Below are positions 16,821 through 24,998 of a DNA stretch of 64,000 nucleotides, piece by piece. The notes under the pieces were generated by a model, which saw only the letters and a program-made list of their open reading frames with translations, did not search any database and had not been told where the DNA came from. The stretch lies in contig NZ_ABJL02000008.1 of the NCBI RefSeq assembly GCF_000172175.1, positions 372,001 to 436,000 of the forward strand, read 5' to 3'. The stretch comes from Bacteroides intestinalis DSM 17393. Its GTDB lineage: Bacteria > Bacteroidota > Bacteroidia > Bacteroidales > Bacteroidaceae. The stretch's first letter is position 1; the number at the start of each line of letters is the position of its first letter. Position numbers and translations under genes: made by a program.

Positions 16821-17942
16821 TTACCCTCGCATCAGCAATTCCGGGAATGTAAATCCTTGCATGGTATAGCAGATAAAGAAGATGGTAGCACTAACAATCC
16901 ACAGAATAAGCAATGTCCACTTCAACCCGGAAACCATAGGTTGCCAATTGAACACCGGACGGAAGATTGCGAAGACAAGGCTAACCAGAGGAATACCCAC
17001 TACGAGGATACCTGCAATATATAGTACGATGGCTGACAAAGGAGATGTAGGTAATACAAAATCAATAGCCGGGAACCAAGACATCAACGCTGCACCACCA
17101 CCAATAGCAACTGCAATAGCGGCAAAGAGCAAAGCCACAAATACAATACCGAAAACAAACAGTACCGGACTGCAAATGATAGCCACAATAACCAGACAAA
17201 TCTTCAGGAACCAACCGACAATCATTAATAATGTATCACCAGTCCTTTGCATAGAAGTACGAGGTTTATCAGACTTCATATAATCGTTTACATTATTGGT
17301 AACTCTCTCAAAACCATCAGTCACAGTCTTTCCTATGTTCTCTACCGTAACAGCTTCACCACGCATGTTCAACTTCTCAGCTGCTGTACGAGCTTCGGGA
17401 ATCACTATCCAGCAAATGATATAGAGAGGAAGTAAAAACTTGAAACCAAAGATTGCACAAAGAACAAAAATCAAACGGAACCAAGTAGAATCCCAACCTA
17501 AATAAACACTAAGTCCCCCTATCACGCCACCCAGCATTTTATCGTCCGGATTGCGATACAAACGGCGACGGGTTGAAGTATAAGAAGAATTATTATCACC
17601 ATTCCAGGAACCGGAACCATAACTTTCACCGGAGGCACCCTTCGTATTTCCGGAACCGGAAGCAGCATTCTCCTCAGTCCCTGTTTCCATCTCTTCAGGT
17701 TTCCCCATACGATTGATTACTTCTTCTACATCAGTTATAGTGATAACCTGAGAGCCAGCAGTCAGCTTCTCTAAAAAAAGTTCAGAGATGCGGAGTTCGA
17801 TGTCATTTACAATCTCGTCAGCACCGGCTTGTCTTCTAAAGTGCAGTTTCAGATTGCATAGATAGTTATCCAAAAGGCGATAGGCGTCTTCATCAATGTG
17901 GAAAACAGTTCCGCCCAAATTTACTGTTAATGTCTTTTTCAT
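16821..17942 (-). CDS. PspC-domain membrane protein
   Basis: Protein of 373 residues. The first 70 residues form a small soluble domain (LGGTVFHIDEDAYRLLDNYL, then DIELRISELFLEKL) common in Bacteroidota PspC proteins. A linker rich in Gly/Ser follows, then the PspC domain at about 125-185 (RRRLYRNPDDKMLGGVIGGLSVYLGWD and a membrane helix), and four to five further helices. PspC proteins act in membrane-stress signalling in proteobacteria; here the conserved partner is a PadR repressor encoded 52 bases upstream, an arrangement seen widely in Bacteroidota. It may sense or stabilise the inner membrane. Confidence 0.88.
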   Translation of the reverse strand: MKKTLTVNLGGTVFHIDEDAYRLLDNYLCNLKLHFRRQAGADEIVNDIELRISELFLEKLTAGSQVITITDVEEVINRMGKPEEMETGTEENAASGSGNTKGASGESYGSGSWNGDNNSSYTSTRRRLYRNPDDKMLGGVIGGLSVYLGWDSTWFRLIFVLCAIFGFKFLLPLYIICWIVIPEARTAAEKLNMRGEAVTVENIGKTVTDGFERVTNNVNDYMKSDKPRTSMQRTGDTLLMIVGWFLKICLVIVAIICSPVLFVFGIVFVALLFAAIAVAIGGGAALMSWFPAIDFVLPTSPLSAIVLYIAGILVVGIPLVSLVFAIFRPVFNWQPMVSGLKWTLLILWIVSATIFFICYTMQGFTFPELLMRG

Positions 17943-17994
17943 TGCTATTTGTTTTTAAAATTTATACTGATACGAGGTTTTTAATATCCTGAAT

Positions 17995-18321
17995 CTAATA
18001 GTTGGCTATATGATTCACTGTTTCATTCAACTCACGCCAAGAGACTTCCAACTCTCCAAGAAAAACTTCCCCTTTCGGAGTGAGCTTGTAATATTTACGT
18101 GGTGGTCCTTGTGTGGACTCTATCCATTCGTAACTTAATAGATCGTCATTCTTCAGACGAGTGAGCAGCGGGTAAAGCGTTCCTTCCACTACGATCAGCT
18201 TGGCTTCCTTTAGTTTCTGGATGATATCCGAAGCGTAGGCCGGTTCTTTGTGAAGCAGTAGCATGATGCAATACTCTAACATGCCCTTACGCATTTGCGA
18301 CTTTACATTATTTACGTCCAT
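17995..18321 (-). CDS. PadR-family transcriptional regulator
   Basis: Winged-helix regulator of 108 residues, full length for the short PadR class. Motifs: GMLEYCIMLLLHKEPAYASDIIQKL in the first helices, VVEGTLYPLLTRLKNDDLL in the recognition helix, and the wing with GPPRKYYKLTPKGEVFL. It very likely represses its own operon including the PspC gene downstream. A TATCTTTG element precedes it on the minus strand. Confidence 0.92.
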   Translation of the reverse strand: MDVNNVKSQMRKGMLEYCIMLLLHKEPAYASDIIQKLKEAKLIVVEGTLYPLLTRLKNDDLLSYEWIESTQGPPRKYYKLTPKGEVFLGELEVSWRELNETVNHIANY

Positions 18322-18361
18322 CTCTTATTGGTTTACGATTCGACAATTTTCTATTTTACAG

Positions 18362-18369
18362 CAAAGATA
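18362..18369 (-). promoter_or_regulatory. -7 element (TATCTTTG) of padR-pspC
   Basis: Exact TAnnTTTG match on the minus strand, 41 bases before the PadR start; the upstream half is not clear. Confidence 0.45.
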
Positions 18370-18533
18370 GCAACTGATTGAAATAGAGCTTTTCTTTGTA
18401 TGACACAAATATATGCATTATCTTAGTACTATGTAATACAAAGTACCTTATGTTTTATTTAATTAACATTATTCTCTATTCACACCTTATTAATAAAGCA
18501 CCAAGGGAGAGAATAACATATAAGAGAAAAATG

Positions 18534-18541
18534 TATCTTTG
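18534..18541 (+). promoter_or_regulatory. -7 element (TATCTTTG) of the GNAT gene
   Basis: Exact TAnnTTTG match 26 bases before the ATG at 18568. The stretch 18370-18533 between the two divergent -7 elements is AT-rich and otherwise empty. Confidence 0.5.
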
Positions 18542-18567
18542 CGGAAAAGATATAAATACAACGAACT

Positions 18568-19068
18568 ATGTTAATTATCAGAAAAGCAACTACAGCCGAT
18601 TGTGAGCTGATTCATAAACTTGCATGGCAGATATTTCCGGAAACTTACAAGGACATACTTTCACCGGAGCAAAACGATTACATGATGGAATGGATGTACT
18701 CCATAGAGAACATCCGCAAGCAAATGGAAGAAGAAGGACATGTATATTTCATTGGATACAAGAACAAAGAAGTGTGTGGTTATGTATCTGTGCAACAACA
18801 AGGTGAAGATCTATTTCACTTACAGAAAATATATGTACTCCCCTCCTTTCAAGGATCACATTGCGGTAGCTTCTTATTTCATGAAGCCGTCAAATACATC
18901 AAGGAAGTACATCCTGGTCCATGCCTAATGGAGTTGAATGTGAACCGTAACAATAAAGCGCTGAATTTCTATGAACGTATGGGAATGAAGAAATTGAGGG
19001 AAGGGGATTTTCCGATAGGAAACGGATATTATATGAATGACTTTATAATGGGGCTTGAGATTCAATGA
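18568..19068 (+). CDS. GNAT-family N-acetyltransferase
   Basis: Acetyl-CoA-dependent transferase of 166 residues. The GNAT fold is seen from the start IRKATTADCELIHKLAWQIFPETY, then the strand VCGYVSVQQQG, the acetyl-CoA loop LPSFQGSHCGSFLFHEAV (Q/RxxGxG/A pattern, slightly diverged), and the final NRNNKALNFYERMGMKK. Such stand-alone members acetylate small molecules or protein N-termini; the substrate is unknown. Monocistronic with its own promoter and a bidirectional terminator behind. Confidence 0.9.
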   Translation: MLIIRKATTADCELIHKLAWQIFPETYKDILSPEQNDYMMEWMYSIENIRKQMEEEGHVYFIGYKNKEVCGYVSVQQQGEDLFHLQKIYVLPSFQGSHCGSFLFHEAVKYIKEVHPGPCLMELNVNRNNKALNFYERMGMKKLREGDFPIGNGYYMNDFIMGLEIQ

Positions 19069-19076
19069 AAGAATGA

Positions 19077-19130
19077 AAAAATTAAAGGCTGCGCAAGGTT
19101 CTCTTTTGAACTGCGCAGCCTTTAATTTTT
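19077..19130. terminator. Bidirectional terminator between GNAT and POT genes
   Basis: Long stem with arms of about 15-19 bases (AATTAAAGGCTGCGCA and complement) at 19077-19095 and 19112-19130, with A/T-rich flanks on both sides. Confidence 0.85.
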
Positions 19131-19139
19131 AATTTCTAA

Positions 19140-20702
19140 TTATTCCGTTACTCGTTCTAACCATTTTACCATGCCAAACATAACGCCCATTGACACAAGA
19201 CAAATAACAAAGAACACAGTCCAGCACTGCCAGATAGGAATCTTATTATACATCATAGGACCAAGGAATAAGAAGAGATTTCCTATTGCTGTTGCACCCA
19301 ACCACAAGCCTTGACACAAGCCCTGAATATGTTTGGGAGCTACCTTAGAAACAAATGAAAGCCCCAATGGTGAAATGAAAAGTTCAGCTACAGTCAAGAA
19401 GAAATAAACCACTATCAATACCCATGGTCCGGCTTTCAACCCAGCTTTGGCAGAATCCGCCATTGCCTTAAATTCAGTACCTGACGGGTAACCTTGCATT
19501 GCCGAATAAATGGTAAGGAATAAGAATGCAAGTCCTGCAATCCCCATACCGATGGCAATCTTCTTAGGAGTAGAGATTTGCTGACCACGACGAGCCAATG
19601 TACCAAAGAAGAGCATGATGAGCGGAGTAAGTACTATCACAAAGAACGGATTCACAGCTTGCCAAATTTCGGGTGCAATACTATCGGTTACTACGAAGTC
19701 GCGGGCAAAAAGTGAAAGCGACTGTCCGTTCTGGTGGAATGAGAACCAGAAGAAAATCACGATACCTAATACTGCAAACAGTGCATATAAACGTTGCTTT
19801 ATCTCTTTTGCCATAGCTGCTTTCTCGGCAGGTGTATAAGTCACCGATTCCTGTTTTTCCTTCTTGCCCGGTGTAGGGAATACCTTCCGACAAGCAATGA
19901 AAATAAAGAGAGAAATAAGCATAGCTACTACCGAAGCTATGAATGAATAGTGGATACCTGTATTAAATACGTCAAGATATTGGGTACAGAAAACACTCAA
20001 ATCACTTGTTACCGTACCTCCTACTTTGACAACCAGTTCATTCAGATTAGAGAGATTATCAGAAGCCATATTGCCACCTTCCTTAATATATTGATGGCAC
20101 AATGCAGGCAGATCAGCATTATACATCATGCTATGAACCTTCAGCCACCATTCTCTAAGCAAGGGAGCAACAAAAGGCGCAATCAACCCACCAATATTGA
20201 TAAATACATAGAATATCTGAAAGCCGGAATCACGACGGCTCTTAGCCAACTTCAAGGCTTCAGGTCCTTTTTTCTCAGCTTCTTTCTCAAGGTTGTCGTA
20301 CATCTGGCCTACGATAGCCTGTAAGTTTCCTTTAAAAAGTCCGTTACCGAAAGCAATGAAAAACAAAGAGACACAAGTCAAAGGAAGCAACCAACCAATA
20401 TTTTCAGCAGTGGACAGTACAGGAATAGATAGAATGACATAACCCAATGACATCACTATCAATCCTGACATGATTGTTCCTTTATAGTTTTGCGTCCTAT
20501 CGGCAATAATACCGCCTACCAAACTCAGTACATAGATACCACAATAAAAGACTGAGTAGATAATGGAACTGGTTTCGTCACTCAGGCCGAATTTGGAGCA
20601 GAGGAACAGTACCAGTACGGCATTCATGATGTAGTAGCCGAACCTTTCGCCCATATTGGAGATAGCAGCTGCCAACAGACCTTTAGGATGATTCTTGAAC
20701 AT
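19140..20702 (-). CDS. POT-family peptide MFS transporter
   Basis: Proton-coupled di/tripeptide importer in the inner membrane, 520 residues, about 14 helices. Family signatures: N-terminal GERFGYYIMNAVLVLFL, with the ExxERxxYY-type proton site modified to NMGERFGYY, then GGIIADR, and GNGLFKGNLQAIVGQMYD in helix 4/5. A soluble insertion of about 90 residues follows helix 6, seen in Bacteroidota members. Likely used for peptides from the gut lumen. Own promoter element at 20754; converges on the GNAT gene with a shared terminator. Confidence 0.92.
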   Translation of the reverse strand: MFKNHPKGLLAAAISNMGERFGYYIMNAVLVLFLCSKFGLSDETSSIIYSVFYCGIYVLSLVGGIIADRTQNYKGTIMSGLIVMSLGYVILSIPVLSTAENIGWLLPLTCVSLFFIAFGNGLFKGNLQAIVGQMYDNLEKEAEKKGPEALKLAKSRRDSGFQIFYVFINIGGLIAPFVAPLLREWWLKVHSMMYNADLPALCHQYIKEGGNMASDNLSNLNELVVKVGGTVTSDLSVFCTQYLDVFNTGIHYSFIASVVAMLISLFIFIACRKVFPTPGKKEKQESVTYTPAEKAAMAKEIKQRLYALFAVLGIVIFFWFSFHQNGQSLSLFARDFVVTDSIAPEIWQAVNPFFVIVLTPLIMLFFGTLARRGQQISTPKKIAIGMGIAGLAFLFLTIYSAMQGYPSGTEFKAMADSAKAGLKAGPWVLIVVYFFLTVAELFISPLGLSFVSKVAPKHIQGLCQGLWLGATAIGNLFLFLGPMMYNKIPIWQCWTVFFVICLVSMGVMFGMVKWLERVTE

Positions 20703-20753
20703 AGATATAAGTTTTTTAAATTAGTAATTAGATTGATTTTCGTTTATTAAATG

Positions 20754-20761
20754 CAAATATA
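20754..20761 (-). promoter_or_regulatory. -7 element (TATATTTG) of the POT gene
   Basis: Exact TAnnTTTG match on the minus strand, 52 bases before the start codon; upstream half not evident. Confidence 0.4.
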
Positions 20762-20796
20762 TACATTTTGCTGAAATAACCTGTAAAAAAGTGAAA

Positions 20797-21276
20797 TTAG
20801 TCATGAAAAAGGATGCAAACTTCAGCATGAACCTCCTTAATTAAATCATTTGGATCAAGTTTAAGCTGCAGGCCACGCTGACCTGCACTTATGTAGATAT
20901 AAGGATAATTGAGACAAGATTCATGAATGTATGTAGAAAAAGTTTTCTTCATGCCGATAGGAGTACATCCCCCACGAATATATCCCGTCAAAGGAAGTAA
21001 TTCTTTCATCGGAATAAGATCACACTTCTTATTACCGGAAGCCTTAGCAGCCAACTTCAGGTCCACTTCATGTTCGCCAGGAATGACGCAAACAAAATGA
21101 CCATTCTTGTCACCATGCAGTACAAGGGTTTTGAATACCTGCTCGATATTCTCCCCCAAGCTATCAGCCACATGAATAGCACTCAAATCATTTTCATCCA
21201 CTTCATAGGGAATCAGTTCGTATGCAATTTTGGCTTTGTCCAAAAGCCTTGCTGCATTTGTTTTATTAATTTTCAT
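20797..21276 (-). CDS. ybaK: Cys-tRNA(Pro)/Cys-tRNA(Cys) deacylase YbaK
   Basis: Cytoplasmic editing enzyme of 159 residues, of the YbaK/EbsC branch, which hydrolyses mischarged Cys-tRNA(Pro). Seen: start with INKTNAARLLDKAKIAYELIPYE, VADSLGENIEQVFKTLVLHGDK, the conserved lysine-containing AAKASGNKKCDLIP and GYIRGGCTPIGMKK loop with GxxSPxG-like spacing, then YISAGQRGLQLKLDPNDL. It begins 3 bases after the uvrA stop, so it is the last gene of the CHU_C-uvrA-ybaK operon. Confidence 0.93.
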   Translation of the reverse strand: MKINKTNAARLLDKAKIAYELIPYEVDENDLSAIHVADSLGENIEQVFKTLVLHGDKNGHFVCVIPGEHEVDLKLAAKASGNKKCDLIPMKELLPLTGYIRGGCTPIGMKKTFSTYIHESCLNYPYIYISAGQRGLQLKLDPNDLIKEVHAEVCILFHD

Positions 21277-21279
21277 AAT

Positions 21280-24108
21280 TTATCCTTTCAATTCTTCTTT
21301 CAGGAATTTAGGAGTATATCCCTTCTTACTTTTAGCCACTTCTTCCGGTGTGCCGCAGCTGAGGAGTTGCCCCCCACCCTTACCACCATCAGGTCCCATA
21401 TCGATGATATAATCAGCCATCTTGATAACATCCAGATTGTGCTCGATGACAATCACTGTGTTACCTTTGTCCACCAGTTTATTAAGTACATTCATCAGTA
21501 CACGAATGTCCTCAAAGTGAAGTCCGGTAGTAGGCTCATCAAGGATATAAAGGGTTTTTCCTGTATCTCGCTTAGAAAGTTCCGTGGCCAATTTCACACG
21601 TTGGCTTTCACCACCGGAAAGTGTGGTGGAAGATTGCCCCAACTTTATATATCCCAGACCGACTTCCTGTATCACCTTAATCTTATTCAGAATCTGCGGC
21701 ACATTTTCAAAGAACTCCACTGCACGGTTAATGGTCATATCCAGTACATCAGCAATAGATTTTCCCTTGAAGCGCACTTCCAATGTCTCACGATTATAGC
21801 GTTTGCCATGACAGACTTCACAGGGTACATATACATCGGGCAGGAAGTTCATTTCAATTGTTTTGTAACCATTTCCCTGGCATGCTTCACAACGTCCGCC
21901 ACTCACATTAAAGGAGAAGCGCCCCGGCTTATAACCGCGTATCTTGGCTTCCGGTAATCCTACAAACAAATTACGAATATCAGAAAAAACTCCCGTATAA
22001 GTGGCCGGATTAGAACGCGGCGTACGTCCCAGCGGAGACTGATCCACATTTACAACCTTATCGATGTTTTCCAATCCTTCGATGGTATCGTATTCCAGGG
22101 GATCCTGAAGCGAGCGATAGAACTTCTGCGAAAGAATAGGTTGCAATGTTTCGTTGATAAGCGTAGATTTTCCACTACCGGATACACCGGTGACACAAAT
22201 CAACTTACCAAGAGGAAATTCCACATCCACCCCTTTCAGGTTATTCCCCCGTGCACCACGTAGCCAAAGGCTATGTCCATTACCTTCACGACGTTTTTGG
22301 GGTATTTCTATCTCACGTTCACCATTAAGATATTGTGATGTCAGCGTATGTGTCTCTAACATTTCTTTCGGAGTTCCTGCAAAAACAACCTCACCACCCA
22401 AGCGTCCGGCTTTCGGGCCCATATCAATCACATAATCGGCAGCCATCATCATATCCTTATCATGCTCCACAACAATGACGGAGTTACCGATATCCCTCAG
22501 CTCCTTCAGAGAATGAATAAGCCGCTGATTATCCCGCTGATGCAAGCCAATACTAGGCTCATCAAGGATATAAAGTACATTCACCAATTGTGAACCGATT
22601 TGGGTAGCCAAACGAATACGCTGGCTCTCACCACCGGAAAGGGTTACAGAACCACGGTCAAGAGCAAGATAATCTAATCCGACATCCAACAGGAATTTCA
22701 AACGGGTGCGGATTTCTTTCAATATCTCGACAGCAATTTGTTTCTGTTTATTATCCAGATACTGATCGACATTCATCAGCCAGTCGTAAAGCTCATTGAT
22801 ATCCATACAAGACAGTTCATAGATATTCTTATCATGGATACGGAAATGAAGGGCTTCTTTATTCAATCTCGCTCCTTTACATTCAGGGCATACAGTAGTT
22901 TTAGCAAACTGTTCCGCCCACTTTTGTGCAGTGGCGGAAGCATCCTTTTCCTGTAACATCTGAATATACTTCACTACTCCCTCAAACGTTACAAAGTAAT
23001 CGGAGGAAGTGCCGATAAGAGAGCTTTTAATCTTAATACGTTCATCCGAACCGTAGAGAATTTCATCAATGGCTTCATCCGGCAACTCCTTAACAGGAGT
23101 CTTCAAGGTAGCTTCATATTTTTCCAATAAAGCGGCAATCTGCCAGAAAATCATGCTATTCTTGTACTTACCTAATGGAATGACAGCTCCTTCGTATATA
23201 GAAAGTTCCCGATCCGGAATCACTTTTTCCACATCAATCTGATTCACAACTCCCAATCCCTTACATTTAGGGCAAGCACCTTGAGGAGAGTTGAATGAAA
23301 AATTGTGGGGTGCCGGCTCACGGTAGGACAACCCGGTAACAGGGCACATTAACCGCTTGCTATAATGACGTACATTTTCGGACTGTAAATCAAGTATCAT
23401 CAACAACCCGTCACCTTGTTGCATTGCGGTAGCCACACTGTTTTTCAGACGCACGTCATCTTTATCCGTCACAACCAGCTTATCAATAACTACTTCTATA
23501 TCATGATTCTTATAACGATCCAACTTCATGCCGGGTAATGCCTCCTTGATTTCACCGTCTACACGAACATAGAGATACCCCTTCTTACGCACCTGTTCGA
23601 ACAGTTCCTTATAATGTCCCTTGCGAGTACGAACTAATGGAGCCAAAATATAAATTTTCTTGCCTTTATAATCATTCAGGATTAAATAAAGGATTTGCTC
23701 TTCAGTATATTTCACCATTCTCTCACCCGAAAGATAAGAATAGGCTATACCGGCACGTGCATAAAGCAAACGCAAATAATCATAAATTTCCGTTGTAGTG
23801 CCGACTGTAGAACGGGGATTCTTATTCGTCGTTTTTTGTTCAATAGAAATAACCGGACTTAATCCCGTAATTTTATCGACATCGGGACGTTCCAGATTTC
23901 CCAGGAAATTGCGGGCATACGCAGAAAATGTTTCGATATACCGACGCTGTCCTTCGGCAAAAATCGTGTCGAATGCCAACGACGACTTGCCGCTTCCGCT
24001 TAGTCCCGTAATAACGGTAAGACTGTTACGGGGAATTTCCGCATCGATATTTTTTAGATTGTGCACGCGCGCACCATATACATTGATGTATTCTGTTTCT
24101 TCTGTCAT
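21280..24108 (-). CDS. uvrA: Excinuclease ABC subunit A
   Basis: Damage-recognition ATPase of nucleotide excision repair, 942 residues, the standard length. It has two ABC modules, each with a Walker A (GLSGSGKSSLAF near 35 and GVSGSGKSTLINE near 645), signature LSGGESQRIRLATQ and LSGGESQRVKLATEL, and Walker B (YILDEPSIGLH, YILDEPTTGLH). Zinc-binding cysteine groups are CPKCKGLG, CPECKGAR, CEACQGNG and CEVCHGKR. It works with UvrB, encoded 7 kb away on the other strand. The ATG is directly after the stop of the CHU_C gene, and ybaK follows after 3 bases. Confidence 0.98.
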   Translation of the reverse strand: MTEETEYINVYGARVHNLKNIDAEIPRNSLTVITGLSGSGKSSLAFDTIFAEGQRRYIETFSAYARNFLGNLERPDVDKITGLSPVISIEQKTTNKNPRSTVGTTTEIYDYLRLLYARAGIAYSYLSGERMVKYTEEQILYLILNDYKGKKIYILAPLVRTRKGHYKELFEQVRKKGYLYVRVDGEIKEALPGMKLDRYKNHDIEVVIDKLVVTDKDDVRLKNSVATAMQQGDGLLMILDLQSENVRHYSKRLMCPVTGLSYREPAPHNFSFNSPQGACPKCKGLGVVNQIDVEKVIPDRELSIYEGAVIPLGKYKNSMIFWQIAALLEKYEATLKTPVKELPDEAIDEILYGSDERIKIKSSLIGTSSDYFVTFEGVVKYIQMLQEKDASATAQKWAEQFAKTTVCPECKGARLNKEALHFRIHDKNIYELSCMDINELYDWLMNVDQYLDNKQKQIAVEILKEIRTRLKFLLDVGLDYLALDRGSVTLSGGESQRIRLATQIGSQLVNVLYILDEPSIGLHQRDNQRLIHSLKELRDIGNSVIVVEHDKDMMMAADYVIDMGPKAGRLGGEVVFAGTPKEMLETHTLTSQYLNGEREIEIPQKRREGNGHSLWLRGARGNNLKGVDVEFPLGKLICVTGVSGSGKSTLINETLQPILSQKFYRSLQDPLEYDTIEGLENIDKVVNVDQSPLGRTPRSNPATYTGVFSDIRNLFVGLPEAKIRGYKPGRFSFNVSGGRCEACQGNGYKTIEMNFLPDVYVPCEVCHGKRYNRETLEVRFKGKSIADVLDMTINRAVEFFENVPQILNKIKVIQEVGLGYIKLGQSSTTLSGGESQRVKLATELSKRDTGKTLYILDEPTTGLHFEDIRVLMNVLNKLVDKGNTVIVIEHNLDVIKMADYIIDMGPDGGKGGGQLLSCGTPEEVAKSKKGYTPKFLKEELKG

Positions 24109-24828
24109 TTATCTTAATATATTAATATCACTTTTAATCTTGTAATTAACTCCATCTGCTCCCACCGCTTCTACCACTATAAAATAAACACCTTCAGGAA
24201 CATTCTTTCCATGCGCAGTACCGTCCCATCCTGCATCAATATTCTGCAATCCCCAGCGGTAAAGTTCCTGTCCCCAGCGATTGAAAACATACGCATTGAA
24301 GCGAACCAGCGACTTGTGCTTTACACGAAACACATCATTCACTCCGTCGCCATTAGGCGAAAAAGCATTCGGCACTTTAAGCTCCGATTCAGTAATACGA
24401 ATCATAAAAGTACCGGAGGTATTCGTTGCTTCTGTCTCAACATCCGTCATAGTCAAACGGACATAAAACATACCGGATTCCTGAAAACTATAAATAGTTT
24501 CAGCATCAAAGCGCGTCAGGAAAATATCATTGAAAGCTGCGTCGCGAGAGAAGTTCCATTCATAACGGAAGTTTGCAGTCTCATCCGATGGCTCCCCGGA
24601 GTCTTCATCTCTCCACATAAAACGAAATTCAAGAGGAGCGGCACCCGTATAGGTATCATCCGGAGAGATAGAAACGTTCTCTTCCGAAGCTGCTCCGTTT
24701 TCGGAAAGCAAAATAGCCACGGGAGACACTGCCAAGAGTCCTGTCCTTCCCCCGTCAGCCCACACCGGTAAATACCCGAGCAACAGTATCGCCACACAAC
24801 CGATATATGAAAACAATCCGCATCGCAT
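24109..24828 (-). CDS. Secreted protein with gliding-motility-type C-terminal (CHU_C) domain
   Basis: Exported protein of 239 residues. ATG at 24828 is chosen because it begins a signal peptide (MRCGLFSYIGCVAILLLGYLPVWA); the frame is open further upstream but that part is not signal-like and crosses the likely promoter. A PKD-like beta domain covers about 60-155 (EFRFMWRDEDSG, RYEWNFS, GMFYVRLTMTDVE). The CHU_C domain is at about 160-239: PNAFSPNGDGVNDVF, NRWGQELYRW, WDGTAHGKNVPEGVYFIV. In gliding Bacteroidetes this domain type sorts proteins to the type IX system; gut Bacteroides generally lack that system, so its role here is unclear. First gene of an operon with uvrA. Confidence 0.85.
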   Translation of the reverse strand: MRCGLFSYIGCVAILLLGYLPVWADGGRTGLLAVSPVAILLSENGAASEENVSISPDDTYTGAAPLEFRFMWRDEDSGEPSDETANFRYEWNFSRDAAFNDIFLTRFDAETIYSFQESGMFYVRLTMTDVETEATNTSGTFMIRITESELKVPNAFSPNGDGVNDVFRVKHKSLVRFNAYVFNRWGQELYRWGLQNIDAGWDGTAHGKNVPEGVYFIVVEAVGADGVNYKIKSDINILR

Positions 24829-24836
24829 AATACCTG

Positions 24837-24844
24837 CAAAAATA
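24837..24844 (-). promoter_or_regulatory. -7 element (TATTTTTG) of the CHU_C-uvrA-ybaK operon
   Basis: Exact TAnnTTTG match on the minus strand only 8 bases before the chosen ATG, implying a leader of a few bases at most. No clear TTG upstream. Confidence 0.4.
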
Positions 24845-24948
24845 ACGGTTTCCCAGCGAATATCAGCGGATACATAAGATTTTTCAGTTTTAAAATGCAC
24901 AATATTATTTCTTAACGCATTCCTTTCGTTAAATTTAGGCAAAATCCT

Positions 24949-24956
24949 TACCTTTG
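24949..24956 (+). promoter_or_regulatory. -7 element (TACCTTTG) of the LysM operon
   Basis: Exact TAnnTTTG match 43 bases before the ATG at 24999; the sequence about 20 bases upstream is TTTCG, a weak -33. Confidence 0.5.
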
Positions 24957-24998
24957 CAGCTACTTTGGGAAATTGTAAACGTAAACCAACGATATCGA

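Noticed and set aside
16818..17435. Plus-strand open frames opposite the PspC gene
   Set aside because: They are antisense to a clear PspC gene and show no domain features.
24829..24942. Longer N-terminus of the CHU_C protein
   Set aside because: It would cross the -7 box and bury the signal peptide.
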